The translations under genes and the position numbers were made by a program. A DNA stretch of 64,000 nucleotides, from positions 1 to 64,000 of the forward strand of contig JACCGJ010020328.1 in the NCBI GenBank assembly GCA_013407085.1. The letters run 5' to 3'. This DNA is from Atriophallophorus winterbourni. Lineage: Eukaryota > Platyhelminthes > Trematoda > Plagiorchiida > Microphallidae. Of this stretch, positions 1-11,134 are shown piece by piece. The notes under the pieces were generated by a model. That model had not been told where the DNA came from, did no database searches, and worked only from the letters and a program-made list of their open reading frames with translations. Position 1 is the first letter of the stretch, and each line of letters starts with the position of its first letter.

Positions 1-229
1 TGAATTCGAAATTTTCCTTGCATTCGCTTCCCGCTGGATGGCGAGCATGTTGCAGCAGTTTTGGATATGATGTCCAAGTTTCCATTGGCCAAACGAGCTG
101 CTTGTTGATCTTCACTTTGGGGCCGATTAGAGTGACAAGTGCGCCATAAATAGATTTGTAATCAACTGTTCGCAGTTCCCGATTAAATTTAATTGCATTT
201 TGCGTAAATTTTGCAGTTGCCACAGTCAG
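1..229 (-). CDS. Candidate exon of unknown gene, running off the window edge
   Basis: On the minus strand an open frame of about 75 codons runs from a plausible acceptor (pyrimidine-rich stretch ending in TTTAG, boundary near 229) to the edge of the window. The translation is not low-complexity and contains the stretch YGALVTLIGPKVKINKQLVW. I do not recognise the family. It may belong to the same minus-strand gene as the candidate exons at 5409-5503 and 1846-2084, but splice phases do not connect directly, so other exons would have to exist. Composition and exon-like borders are the only support; an old transposon fragment remains possible. Confidence 0.35.
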   Translation of the reverse strand, partial: MTVATAKFTQNAIKFNRELRTVDYKSIYGALVTLIGPKVKINKQLVWPMETWTSYPKLLQHARHPAGSECKENFEF

Positions 230-393
230 CTAAATGGAAAAATACTTTTTCGCATATTTTGCGCAATTATGTCTAGTACATCAGTGAAGCTGGTAAATAT
301 ATATAAAATTGACAAGCTCGTTGAGCTTTTAGCATTAAATAATTATAGCGATTACTTTAAATCCTTTGGGAAAATATAAGATAGACTGTCTGT

Positions 394-430
<37 letters not shown>

Positions 431-1518
431 TACTTTAAAAAGAGGCATTTTTCCAAAATACGTTAGAGCAGATACTGCTCACGCTGACATCGTCAAAAGC
501 CGCTGATCGCTCAACTCTTGTCGATCACTGAGAGCGATGCATCGGAGATTGTTTCTTCCTAATCGGACAGTTCTGAAATTCAAAGTCTCCGAAGCATAAA
601 ATCATCATACGCTTGTGAGGTATATCGATCGGCGGGGAATAACAACATATTTGTCGATTCTATTAGATAGTTAGTTCATTCATTTATAACACGCTGTTGA
701 TTTCATATATTTTCTCGAAATAATTTTTAACGGAAGATTAAGCACGGTAAAAATCTCAAACTCACCGGTTGTTTAATATAATCGATATTCCTTTCCGAAA
801 ATGCTTGAACGATCGGCATTATTTTATTGTCAATACACAAATGACTGGCGTAAAGAAATTCTGAGGATGATTAAATCAAATGCATCATTTTTGATATCCA
901 TCAAACAGGTATTCTAATTAACTATTATATATTCGTGATGATAATTGTAATGTCTTTTGACGTGTTGAAGTCAATCTAATTTATTTTAAATACTTTCTAT
1001 TCACAATATTTTAGTCTAATTCATCTTAGTTTATCTGATATCTTGTAAACGTTTTGAGATATGATTCAAATTCTAAACGTTCGAGAATGGTGCAAAAGAC
1101 AAATATGTTAACTGTTATTTAAATATATCACGCTAACATTCCTTTTTTATTTGAGGCTCTCAGTAAAATTCTCGTTGAAACAGGAAAAGTGGTCCAAAAT
1201 TGATAAATCATGAATTTAAATGAAGCGACACAGTAATGTGATTCATGTGCGTTGAGCTGGCATTGTAGCAGTAATACGTTTCGTCGTCATTAGCCGACCT
1301 TGTTGCGAACACAACGCACAACTTCTAACCCCTGAGTTGAAAGTATTCGCTTCAATATAAAAAAGATTGGTATCTGTGAAACTTGAAACAATGATTTCTT
1401 TATTTATAGAAATAATATATGTTGAAACTCACGATAATGTCCTGATTTCTCTTTATCTAAGATTATAAAAAATAATTCCGAATAGAGAAACAGAAAATGA
1501 TTAAAAAATTATAATCTG
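230..1518. other. AT-rich intergenic or intronic DNA
   Basis: No supported gene. It contains an AT dinucleotide run and no long open frame on either strand. If the neighbouring candidate exons are real, this is intron. Confidence 0.5.
397..429. repeat. (AT)n microsatellite
   Basis: Uninterrupted AT dinucleotide run of about 33 bases. Confidence 0.95.
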
Positions 1519-1605
1519 CATGCATTTCCAAAAGACACACCCCAGGACCGCTTAGGTGCGGTTGCACTCAACAGGTACGGACAGTAAGATCAGGCTCAAC
1601 CTGCG
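1519..1605 (-). repeat. Decayed hammerhead-satellite copy
   Basis: Read on the minus strand this matches the ribozyme end of the satellite at 2559-3072: the segment before the catalytic core (GATCTTACTGTCC.TACC), a mutated core (CTGTTGA for CTGATGA), the GTGCAA stem II and loop start, and the GGGGTGTGT tail. The conserved GAAA box is lost, so the ribozyme should be inactive. Confidence 0.6.
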
Positions 1606-1845
1606 CTTCGAACAGTGGGAGAACTTATTTCATATTTAGTGAACAGAAATCGAGCAATATTTCGTCGCAGCATACCACTAGCGTACGTTTTAATCTAACA
1701 TATATATATAACAACATTTAAATTCTAATAGATTTCGCTCAGGATGTTTGGCTTTCTATGGAATTAACACTATTTTACACTATATCGATGTTCCCTTCTA
1801 AATTAATTTTCATTAAATATTAAGATTTCTGAAACTATTACTCAC

Positions 1846-2084
1846 CGTGTGAAAAATTTGGCTCTACTGGTGTGATTGCAATTACGTTGAATCCACGTTG
1901 TTCCATCAAAACTTTCAGGCGAAAATTGGTCGTAAATTTTGGAGAACGTGAAGTGTACTTTACCTCGTGTGTTTCAAACTCGAGAACAAATTGTAGGCTA
2001 AGTATATCAGGCATGTATTTGTAACGAAGTATCTTCAGATCTTTTAAACCCGTAACATTCATTTGTGAAATCATAATAACCACA
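1846..2084 (-). CDS. Candidate exon of unknown minus-strand gene
   Basis: A 239-nt open segment on the minus strand is bounded by an acceptor (TATTCATAG) and a strong donor (CACACG|GTGAGTAATAG). The translation is complex and ends with FRLKVLMEQRGFNVIAITPV. The end is faintly reminiscent of a RAP-type domain, but that is a guess and I assign no function. Entry phase requires two bases from the previous exon. It lies downstream, in the minus-strand sense, of the candidate exon at 5409-5503. Confidence 0.45.
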
Positions 2085-2558
2085 CTATGAATACGGTCAA
2101 TTATTATCGTGTCTTGTAGTGGTTAACAATGTTTCGGTGGAAAACCAAAAGAAGTCAAAACCATTCCAATCACTACTTATATGAACAATTTGTGCAGGTG
2201 AGCCACTGTTGGATAAGGCTGGCATGATGAACCAGTCCAATCTTACGTGTCTACGCATATGTGGCTGGGGCTAAACTCATTGCCTAGAAAAAATGTTCTC
2301 ATTTGCCTTCATATTCATCGCATGCACAACATAATCTGTTTTGTCCTGTTTGCATTCATCAGACAGGCACAGTACAAGCACGATCCACATGACGTTGAAA
2401 CGATTGAGGATATTTTCAACTTCATCTACATGATTGTGAGCATATTTGATTAAGGAGACTCACGGCATTGAAGAATGATGATTTTAAGTTTCATTTTGTA
2501 TCTCAATTATTCAAGGTAATTATTTGAAGATTGATGTGCTTTTTGTTTATATAAAGAT
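2085..2558. other. Region without a supported gene
   Basis: A 68-codon plus-strand frame at 2247-2453 has no recognisable motif and no clear splice context, so it is not called. The rest is AT-rich sequence between a candidate exon and the hammerhead satellite. Confidence 0.4.
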
Positions 2559-2732
2559 GTGGGGTGTGTGAGACGGAAAAGCATGCAAATGAATATTTTG
2601 TCCCATGGTTATGGGTTCAACCCCATTACAACTTGTGTTTGGACACGTGATTGAACAGGTTGGTCGTACCAACCTTATCCAAGAATGGCATACAAGCTCC
2701 CTTTGTTTACCATTCCTCCACTGTTTCAAGCG

Positions 2733-2812
2733 CATGCGGATCCTGATCTTACTGTCCCTACCTGATGAGTGCAAACAGCACGAAACCGGGCGTGGGGTGT
2801 GTGTGACGGAAA
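2733..2812 (+). ncRNA. Hammerhead ribozyme motif, type I-like (satellite unit 1)
   Basis: The core CTGATGA (2762-2768) is followed by stem II GTGC/GCAC around loop AAACA, then GAAA and a minimal stem III CCGG. The stem I strands CCCTAC and GTGGGG can pair over 6 bp with one G-U. The base triplet before the expected cleavage point reads GGC rather than the usual NUH (normally GUC), so this copy is probably slow or inactive. Confidence 0.7.
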
Positions 2813-2967
2813 AGCATGCAAATGAATATTTTGTCCCATGGTCATCGGTTTAACTCCATTACAACATGTGTTTAGACACATGTGATTGAACAGGTTTGTC
2901 GTACCAGCCTCATCTAACAGTGGCATACAAGCTCCCTTTGTTTACCATTCCTCCACTGTTTCAAACG

Positions 2968-3047
2968 CATGCGGATCCTGATCTTACTGTCCCTACCTGA
3001 TGAGTGTAAGCAGCACGAAACCGGGTTTGGGGTGTGTGTGACGGAAA
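2968..3047 (+). ncRNA. Hammerhead ribozyme motif (satellite unit 2)
   Basis: Core CTGATGA at 2997-3003, stem II GTGT/GCAC (one G-U) around AAGCA-type loop sequence, then GAAA and CCGG. The position before the expected cleavage point differs from the first unit (GGGTT), which may better fit the NUH rule. Activity is uncertain. Confidence 0.65.
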
Positions 3048-3072
3048 AGCATGCAAATGAATATTTTGTTTA

Positions 3073-3652
3073 ATATGTATTACTGTGTTAAATTTTATGT
3101 GATTTCCTTGTAAAATAAATGTTTGTTAACTATTTTTATAAAACAATTTTGAAAAAACTTGTTTTGCTTATCTTAGTGTGGGCAACGAAAAAGGTTTAGA
3201 ATGAATGCAAGTGATTTTACATGATTTTCTGAGTGTACAGTTTCCAAAAGAAGCTAAGTCAACCGTGTTTGTGTAGTTGCGCAAGAGTGAAAAATAATAT
3301 TGTGAAGGTTTTCGTAAGAAAAAGCACACTTACATCCAACATAGATCAAAAACTAAGAAAGAAAAACTGTTCAAAATTTTTTTTATTGCACTCGTTGGCA
3401 ATTTTTACATACACATGCTCATTTTATTTATTTTATCTCAAGTTTTACTACAACAATTTGCGAAAGCAAAATGCGCACCGCGACTGAAATTCAGCATTTG
3501 AGAAAAAAAGTGTTATAAGTTTTACATACACTTTATTATACGAAATAATGAGACAAAACCATATATGCTGTTGCAAACTGAAAATAAATCAAGCCCTTTT
3601 GTCTAGGGACAAAACTCAGATAATGTTCAGTTCTTCAGCCATTGCATGGGTC
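3073..3652. other. AT-rich region without a supported gene
   Basis: Frames here (for example 3233-3487 plus) are AT-driven and show no recognisable motif. Confidence 0.4.
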
Positions 3653-4219
3653 TTACAACTGGCCCTCATGACCCCGTCTTTTCGCGCGCTCTTGGCGCCT
3701 AATAGTATCAATTGCCTTCGGGGGCTGTTTGGCCTGCTTGCTGCTTTTCCTTGCGGCATCTCTCACTCTGCTGGTATCTGCCTGCACTGCAAAGTCCTCT
3801 GCATGGTTCCCTGCAGCCAAATCCAGATCTTGCAGAACACTCAGCATGGTAGAGGACCCTTTGTTGAAGCGTTGAACGGCAGCTGCTACAGATGTGTCGA
3901 CTGGGCGGAGACATGCCCACCGTTCTTTAGAGCACTGCCTCCGAACCATGGAGTGGAAAGACTCGTTGCTATTTTCAGTCTTTTCGCCTAGACACCACTC
4001 CAGCAAGCTCCTGTCTGCAAGGCGTTTATAGACGGGGACCCTTTGAAAACTGATTTCTCGGGGGAGAGGGTGGGGGTGAAACCGAAGGGGAACGTTGGCA
4101 TCCAGGTCGCGTTGAAAGAGGCACCATGACTCCGCTCCTTTGGGGCAGCGCAGATGGTATGGCTCCTTCGTTGTGGAGGCAGTGTGGAAGTACGAGCTGC
4201 CTGGAATCAAAGTGGCCAC
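3653..4219 (-). pseudogene. Mutator-like transposase-domain protein, C-terminal relic
   Basis: A 188-codon minus-strand frame reads like the C-terminal part of the animal 'Mutator-like transposase domain' family: a YHLRCPKGAESWCLFQRDL-type block, then YKRLADRSLLEWCLGEKTEN followed by NESFHSMV and a Lys/Arg/Gln-rich tail. Family members are much longer, so only the end is present. No upstream portion with the earlier zinc-binding region was found in any frame. The segment is more GC-rich than its surroundings, consistent with an inserted DNA-transposon remnant. Recognition is from motif memory only. Confidence 0.6.
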
Positions 4220-4984
4220 AAAATACGGTCTTGAGAAGTTCTTCCAGGGCTTGGAGATTCACATTATTATTGTGGTTTTGCTTTGCGACTGATTGAAGTC
4301 ATGTGGGTTGTGGTTGAGGATCAGCTAAATGTTTAGTACGGTTCGGGAAAAAAATTTCTCCACCGATGTACACTCTGCGAAATTTGCTGTATCAATCGCT
4401 GCCGTAGTAGCATTCTTCTTTTTATTGGATCTTTTTTGTCATACTTGTGTACCGTCCTAAACTTGTACATCTTTCTCGAACTGTTTGACAACGTTTCAAT
4501 CGATGAAATTGTCTCATTCAAAGCGTTGCCGGAAGTAGGCTTGTTGCTGTGACGGAAACTGCCGAAATAGCATTCGGGTGGCATTACGCGGTGATCACGC
4601 GGCAAGCCGATAAATCCGATCACTCGGAATGAAAAGCCGAAGCTGTGGGCCGATGAGAACGCGTTTCTGCATGAAAAATGCCCTCCATTTCCGCGCCAAT
4701 TGTGCCTTTGTGAATAAACGTTTACACGTGTAAATAAGTTATGTTAAAGGTCGTTTCTTGCCCTTTCAACCGGTGTACAACATGATGGGTGTTTCGTAGT
4801 GAAACTGCCCGTAAGCATGGGTTGAAAGACGGCGTTTTACGGAAAAAAATATTTTGAACCAGTCCTTCAAAAACTCCTTTATTTTCAAGAAAATAAGTAT
4901 TTTAGTCAAAATAATTTATGATACCGAATAAAATAGAAATCAAATTATCATTTTCTGAAGAAAAAATCAAAACACATTTTTGGA
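4220..4984. other. Region without a supported gene
   Basis: A 96-codon minus-strand frame at 4333-4623 and a short frame at 4026-4262 have no recognised motif. They may be flanking remnants of the Mutator-like element. Confidence 0.4.
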
Positions 4985-5190
4985 AGATAATGTCATGACG
5001 TGAGGTGGCTTAAACAGCTTGATCGTGTACCAGCCTTATCTAACAGTGGCTTGTTTAACATTTTACAAATGATTCAAGGTATACGTATCCCGATCGAACT
5101 GTCCTGTCTGATGAGACCAAGCAGAGCGAAATCCGTCTTGAAATGTGTGATGGAACTGCATGTAAATATGGATTTTTCACTACTAATGTA
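4985..5190 (+). repeat. Divergent copy of the hammerhead satellite
   Basis: Parallels the 234-bp satellite unit: CTTGATCGTGTACCAGCCTTATCTAACAGTGGC, the stretch before the ribozyme, then CTGATGA at 5108-5114 and GAAATCCG. Stem II (GACC/GAGC) is poorly paired, so the ribozyme is probably dead. Confidence 0.6.
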
Positions 5191-5408
5191 GTTCAACGCG
5201 TTGATCAATCACTCATAAAACGAAGACTTGGATGTATAGATATTCAGCAATCAGAAGCGTTAACCTGCATTTTTATTGAATAGTTGACGATATCCGAATA
5301 ATAATTCAATTACTATGCGAACATACCCATGAGTTTAGAAACCTCACAAATCCAAAATATGTGATGATATTTACAAGGTGCTGTCGTCACGAAAAAACTA
5401 GAACTTAC

Positions 5409-5503
5409 CGCTCGTACGCGTTGTTCAACGTTTTGCTTTGTTTTACCATAATTCATGGCTAACTGCAGTTCGTCGTCATGCGGGATGGTGGCATACATTA
5501 AAA
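5409..5503 (-). CDS. Candidate exon of unknown minus-strand gene
   Basis: A 95-nt open segment with a possible acceptor (CTCAAAAG) and a good donor (CGAGCG|GTAAGTTC). It encodes about 31 residues including MYATIPHDDELQLAMNYGKT. No family is recognised. It ends in phase 0, which does not join the exon at 1846-2084 directly. It may be the upstream part of the same minus-strand gene. Confidence 0.4.
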
Positions 5504-5509
5504 CTTTTG

Positions 5510-6559
5510 AGGATGTAAGAGAAAAACTTCAGCAAGATTGAAAGTGACACACAATAAGAAACGTAATCTATTAGAGTATCATTGAGTAGTATATTGATGG
5601 CAAACTTGAAATCTATCCTTCTCAATGTATATGGAAATAAGATTTACCGTGTTATAAAGGTGGAGGTGCTTCGAAGTCCATCTCCCGAAGAAATATAGAT
5701 TAAAACATGAAACTTAAAAACAACTGCCGTAAACATTTTGAATTCTCGATTACATTTATTCCATTGTACACCCCGCAGAATCACAGGGAGTGATTCGTGA
5801 GTTTAGATCTTGCATCCATTAAATTTATGAAGAACACAATATTTAATATAATATTATAATTTATAATACGAATATAATAAGATATTCGTGGATAAAAATG
5901 TCACACGGTGTCACTGCTTGATACTCCTATTCAGATTCATCCGGATAATGACAACAAAAATGTTCTAATCAAGCGTTTAAATATAACAGTGAATACTCCG
6001 AATTGTTTTTTATTGAGAATTTAGAAAATATCCTCTTTCATTAATTTAAGTCGGCCAGCCTCTCCAAAAACATGTGTGGGCACATGTGACTTTACCGACT
6101 AGTCATGCCAGCTTTATCTGCCACCCTATCTGACGTTAACGGACGGACGCATAATTTTGTGCTCTGATACTTTTGAACATTACTCGTCACTCGTTGATCC
6201 TATTCGGATTATTCTTACGCCATTGGATTTCGCTTGAAGAGATCTATTGGACTTAATCAGCTTTAGTGTCCAGTGATCAATATTTCGGAAGTTACTATTT
6301 TCCACATCACCGTGGAAATTGTGTGCGCGAGCAAAATTTGTTGTCGCTGTTTTGACTTGGTCGGGACCAATATCGTTCGGAAGATCTTCTTCAACTGAAT
6401 TCAACAAGCCGTGCATCATTTGTGCAAGATCAAATCTACGATCACCACGACTGTTTTACTTGGTAATTTGCATCCAATACATTGCGATACGTTCCCACGC
6501 GAACCTCGCAAATTTCATCTCTCAACCGTGAACCGATCGATACGCGCCTAGGTGTTTCA
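5510..6559. other. Intergenic region with a partial satellite copy
   Basis: No supported gene. About 6050-6130 repeats part of the hammerhead satellite (the ACATGTG..CACATGTGA stem and the CCAGC.TTATCTG.C segment) without the ribozyme. Confidence 0.4.
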
Positions 6560-6627
6560 GTGTAAGCTATCAACACCCACATTCAACGATCAGACAACCT
6601 TGGCCAGACAACCTCAACAGCTATCGG

Positions 6628-6996
6628 ATGTCTAGACCTACGAATACGACGTGTCCAATTTGCAGAAAGGGGGTAAGTGTGAAATCGAAAGTAGTCATGT
6701 GTTATATGTGCTCTACTAAGATACACACTAATTGCGATAAACTTTTGACTAACGAGGCAGTAGTCGTTATTAATAATCCTGAAATTCCTAGTGTCTGTTA
6801 TGTGTGCAGCGTCTGTAGAACAAAGTCATTAAACGGCACCGGGACCAATGTATCAGAATCAGGAGACCTGGAAAATCGCGTTAAATACTTAGAGAACAGT
6901 TCCCAAAAATTTGAGGAAACATTGAAGTCGATAGTAAATGCCCACAATAACTCATTAAAAAGTGAAATCAACCGAACCCAACGCTACATCCCGTAA
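6628..6996 (+). CDS. CR1 ORF1 N-terminal part: PHD-type zinc finger and coiled coil
   Basis: 122 codons. The pattern CPIC..CYMC..H..C..CYVCSVC gives the Cys/His spacing of a PHD-like finger in residues about 9-65, followed by a charged helical stretch (DLENRVKYLENSSQKFEET) that looks like a coiled coil. Such ORF1 proteins are known from CR1-clade LINEs, where they bind the RNA. The frame stops early and ORF1 continues in other frames to about 7923, so the gene is broken. Confidence 0.7.
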   Translation: MSRPTNTTCPICRKGVSVKSKVVMCYMCSTKIHTNCDKLLTNEAVVVINNPEIPSVCYVCSVCRTKSLNGTGTNVSESGDLENRVKYLENSSQKFEETLKSIVNAHNNSLKSEINRTQRYIP

Positions 6997-7395
6997 CTCC
7001 ACAAGTTGCTCCGTTACTTAAAGAGAATTTGCGGGAAGCTAAACAGCTGAGTAATGCTAACGCAAGTTGCGACTCAGATGTTAATCAGATTAGAAAGTCG
7101 AAGGGGCATGTACTGACTGTCCACCAGCAAAATTCCTCTACTTCAAAAACTAATACTGAAATGAAAATAACTTTGATGAATCTCAGTGTAATTTGCACCA
7201 ATGTGCCGGAGACATCAGGGACACTTTTCTCGAGTAGAAGAACTCACGACATTGAACAATGGTACCAGCTGTGTTCAATGATGGATATGAGCTCGATACT
7301 TTCCTGATTCAATAACCCGCCTAAGTCGGCACCCCAATTCTCCTCATCTCGATGAACCACGTTTACTGAGAATAACTTTCAAAAGCCAAAAAGAG

Positions 7396-7923
7396 ATGGA
7401 AGACGTTCTGTTAAACTCTTATTTGCTACGTACATTCTCACAGACTAAATGTCGCATACATGCTGATATTCCGTGGTGGGAGAGAAAAGGTAATTTGAAC
7501 AATGGGAAAAAATGTGACCAACGCAGTATTGTTCTTCTTGGTGTTCCCGAACACACTGACACTGCTTCAGGAAGTGAAATACAGCACCACGATTACAAAC
7601 AGTGGCTCTATGTTGCCAACAGCATCGGGGCTCACGAGTCAGTGGTGGTGGACACTTTTAGAATACCTCGTTCACCAAACTATAAAGGTGACGGGCCAAA
7701 ACCTCTGAAAGTAACATTTTCAACGAAAGGTATGATGGAATCAGTTAGGGCTAACTGGAAAACAAACTATAGGAATCTCCCGAAGGATGTCAGAATGAGT
7801 GATCACAGACTTTCTACGCCTTCTAATGAACCACGCCTTCCACAATCAGACGAGACTCCGATTAGAAACACTGTGGCAATCCCAAAAAACGGCCGATGTC
7901 CGACTCTCGAAGGGTCGGACTAA
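7396..7923 (+). pseudogene. CR1 ORF1 C-terminal part
   Basis: 175-codon frame with the typical ORF1 segment RSIVLLGVPEHTDTASG and a following VDTFRIPRSPNY block, as in RNA-binding ORF1 proteins of CR1-like elements. Stops and shifts separate it from the zinc-finger part and from ORF2. Confidence 0.6.
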
Positions 7924-8035
7924 TAGACGAGCTTTCAGCCCCATCACTGTATACGAAAACTACAATCAATTGCCTATATACAAACGCACAATGCCTGTTA
8001 AACAAACTAACTGAACTGAAGGATCTCTGCAATCA

Positions 8036-10753
8036 GCACTCCTCGACGTCATAGCAATAACTGAGACATGGTTTCAACCTCATGTGAGCGATCGCGAGCT
8101 CTCTATTCCAAACATGACCTTGTTTCGGAGAGACCGCTTAAGAACAGGTGGTGGAGTAGCTGTTTACCACCATGACCGTTTATATTGTACGGTAGTTACA
8201 GATACTGAACTCGATCTGGAAGACAGTTTATGGTGCAACTTGAAGCTCGAATCAGGCGACAGTTGCATCGTTGGTGTAGCTTACCGTTCGCCATCATCAT
8301 TGGATGCGTATAACGAAAACCTCTTGAAAGCAATGCAGTACGCCGGAAAACAGCGCAATTCGCAATTGCTGATTATGGGAGACTTCAATCTGCCTCAACT
8401 ATATAACCGAGTAGATCATCCACCCCTATCCCTAGACTACAAATTCCGCGAACTTTTCGATTACATTCCCTTGTATAATCATGTTTTCGATTATACACGA
8501 CAACGAAATTTGCAACAGACTTCTGTTCTAGACCTAGTCTTAACGTCCGAAGCCACAGCCGTTGAAGATGTTCAGTATCACCCTCCGCTGGGTCGAAGCG
8601 ACCACCTCGTTCTGCTATTTCAATATGTGTGCAGCGCCAGTAGAATTGTAAAGCAAACAAAACGAAATAGAAAAGTGGATTACATTGGTTTGATGGAAAC
8701 AATGGTAGTTTTCGATGAACATAATATAAATTTCAGTGATCCGGACTAGCATTGCACAACCCTGACAGATTACATAATCAACATGATACATTTCAATTCT
8801 GAATATGTCCCGAAACATAATAGCAAAGAACGACAGTTCAGAATTCGCAGTAGGACTAGAAAATGGTTGACAAAGCGAAATTTGGCATGGGCTATTCACA
8901 GGGTTGCCAGAACTGATTCGACGTGGGCAAACTTTCGCGAATTTCGGAATCAAGTCACAAATCTCATCCGAGAGGACAAAAAATATCACCAGCTTCAGCT
9001 AGCGGTAAGAATGCAGCGTAATCCCAAACTGCTTTATCGAACTGTTAACAACGCTACGAAGCTGAAACCCGGAGTATTTCCGATCATGACAGATATCGGA
9101 CTAACTGATTATGTGCTGGAAACCGCTAACGCTCTAGCCAGTTTTTATTCACGAGTTTTTACCCCAAAGGATGAATTACAACGGTCAGCATTGTCAGCAC
9201 CAATTGTGCCGGAGACTATACGCGATGTATGCATCAGTTCGTTAATAGTGCAGCACCACCTACGTAAGTTGAATATCAACAAGTCCCCGGGAGCTGACGG
9301 AATCACACCTGCAATCCTAAAGTTATGCGGCAGTCAATTGTGCGAACCACTTTGTGATTTATTTAATCACACCCTGAGGGAGGGTGTTGTACCTAATGAC
9401 TGGAAGAGAGGAATCATAACACCCATCTACAAAGGTGGAACTCGTTCTGACCCAGCAAATTACCGCCCTGTTACACTCCTTCCAGTGATCTCAAAAGTTA
9501 TGGAGCGAATTGTGTGCGAAAGAATTGTGAGTCATCTCGAAGCCCAAAACTTGCTGTCCAGAGAGCAACATGGATTTAGGAAGTCTCGTTCTTGCTTGAC
9601 TAACCTACTGGAGACACTGGATGACTGGACGCAGGCAGTGGATAATGGTGGTTGCGTGCATGCCTGTTACTTGGACATATCAAAGGCGTTTGATCGCGTG
9701 GACCATTCCATACTCCTGAGCAAGCTGCACGATGTTGGTATTAATGGGTGCCTTCTTACATGGCTGAGAAGTTACCTTCTTGACCGCAAGGCAACTGTAC
9801 GTATTGATGGTGTGATGTCTGGGGAAATCGAAGCCACTAGCGGTGTCCCACAAGGTTCGGTACTTGGTCCGCTTCTCTTTTTGGTCTACATCAACGACCT
9901 TCCGAAACTTGTCACAGCCAAAATGGTTCTCTTTGCGGATGATGTTAAAATTTGGATGTGAATCACGTCAATCGTGGACTGTTCGCGCTCACAAAGCGAT
10001 TTGGATGTATTGAACAGCTGGTCGGAGCGAAACAAACTTCCATTCAACTTCCGAAAGTGTAAAATGTTGCAAATAGGCAAAGATTTCCCATTCTCATACA
10101 ACCTTGGATCAAACCAACTTGAACGGACAACCAAAGAAAAAGAACTCGGTGTATGGATTAGTGGAAGTCTTAAGAATAGCATGCAATGCGAAGCAGTGTA
10201 CAACCGAGCTAGCCGCATGCTAGGTATGCTTCGGCGGATTTTCGGACATTTTTCCCGTGAATCATTCCCCATGCTCATAAATACGTATATTAACCCGGTG
10301 ATGGATTACTCAGTGCAAGCTTGGTCACCATGGCTACAAAAGGACATCAAGCTGCTCGAGAGGATTTATCACAGAACAACCAAAATGGTTGGCTGCCTCC
10401 GCAAACTACCATATGAGAATCGACTTGAGCAGCTTAATTTGGATACACTGCTTCGCAGAAGGGTTCGATTCGATCTAATACTAACCTACAAAATAATGAA
10501 CGCCAAGGCGCACCCTCTGAGGCATCTATTTCGCCTCCGGTCAAGCCATGTCACACGTACACACCCATTGGCATTTGATATTCCACATTTCCACCGGAAC
10601 TCCCGTAGGTTCTTCTATTCGGTGCGCGTTTGTTTCATATGGAACTCCCTACCGTCAGATGTTGTCCAATCATCTAGTGAAAGGATTTTCAGGAACAAAT
10701 TGGAAATATTTATGCGTAGTAATTCCACCCTACATCCCGTTTATATAACATGA
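8036..10753 (+). pseudogene. CR1 ORF2: endonuclease-reverse transcriptase with two in-frame stops
   Basis: One continuous reading frame of about 905 codons is interrupted only by TAG at 8747-8749 and TGA at 9959-9961. The endonuclease part shows ITETW, GGGVAVYHHD, MGDFNLPQL and GRSDHLVL in family order. The reverse transcriptase part shows KSPGADGITPAILK, YRPVTLLPVISKVMERI, HGFRKSRSC, the motif A aspartate in YLDISKAFDRVDH, GVPQGSVLGPLLF and the catalytic FADD in LFADDVKIW. The C-terminal thumb region ends at 10753. All catalytic motifs are present, so the copy is young, but the two stops make it a pseudogene as read. Upstream, a frameshift near 8010-8036 separates it from the endonuclease N-terminus. 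Confidence 0.85.
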
Positions 10754-11134
10754 TCTTTTTCCAAACGAATAATTTTTGTCATCATACAGCGACAATACAT
10801 GAAATTTTTGTAACTACAAAACTGTCGATCTTCCTAATGACTCGATTTATTTTGTATATATATTTATTGTCCTTATACGAATATCCTGTGGTGTTGTACA
10901 GCTACGAGCTTTTTTATACCATAAATTCTTGAATCTTGAATCTTGAAAAATGTTGACATTATGCAGGGAATCTATCACCGCTCAACAAAACTAGTTCTAT
11001 GCATCCGAAACAAGCCTTATAAAGGATAGCTCATCTGAATCAGTTTGAATTTCCATATCGACTTTACAAAATATTACATACCCCAAACCATCCATTACAG
11101 GATTTATTCACGCGAATGGATACGATAAATTATC

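Larger units (their letters stand above)
2559..3072 (+). repeat. Tandem satellite (~234-bp unit) with Pol III B-box-like motif and hammerhead motifs
   Basis: The phrase GGGGTGTGTG..ACGGAAAAGCATGCAAATG begins at 2561, 2794 and 3029, giving two units of 233 and 235 bp plus a partial third. Each unit carries a B-box-like GGTTCAACCCC or GGTTTAACTCC and a hammerhead-type core. This is the architecture of schistosome Smα-like SINE/satellite repeats, which are transcribed by Pol III and self-cleave. Related decayed copies lie at 1519-1605, 4985-5190 and about 6050-6130. Confidence 0.8.
6560..10947 (+). mobile_element. CR1-type non-LTR retrotransposon, nearly full length
   Basis: Two-ORF LINE layout on the plus strand: ORF1 with a PHD-type zinc finger and coiled coil, then ORF2 with an apurinic-like endonuclease and reverse transcriptase, ending in a short-unit tail of repeated CTTGAAT. 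The 5' boundary is approximate. The 3' tail abuts an older CR1-type fragment exactly where the left arm of the large palindrome begins, so this copy probably inserted into, or marks the edge of, that arm. A second, more decayed copy of the same family lies at about 59.83-62.83 kb. Confidence 0.85.
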
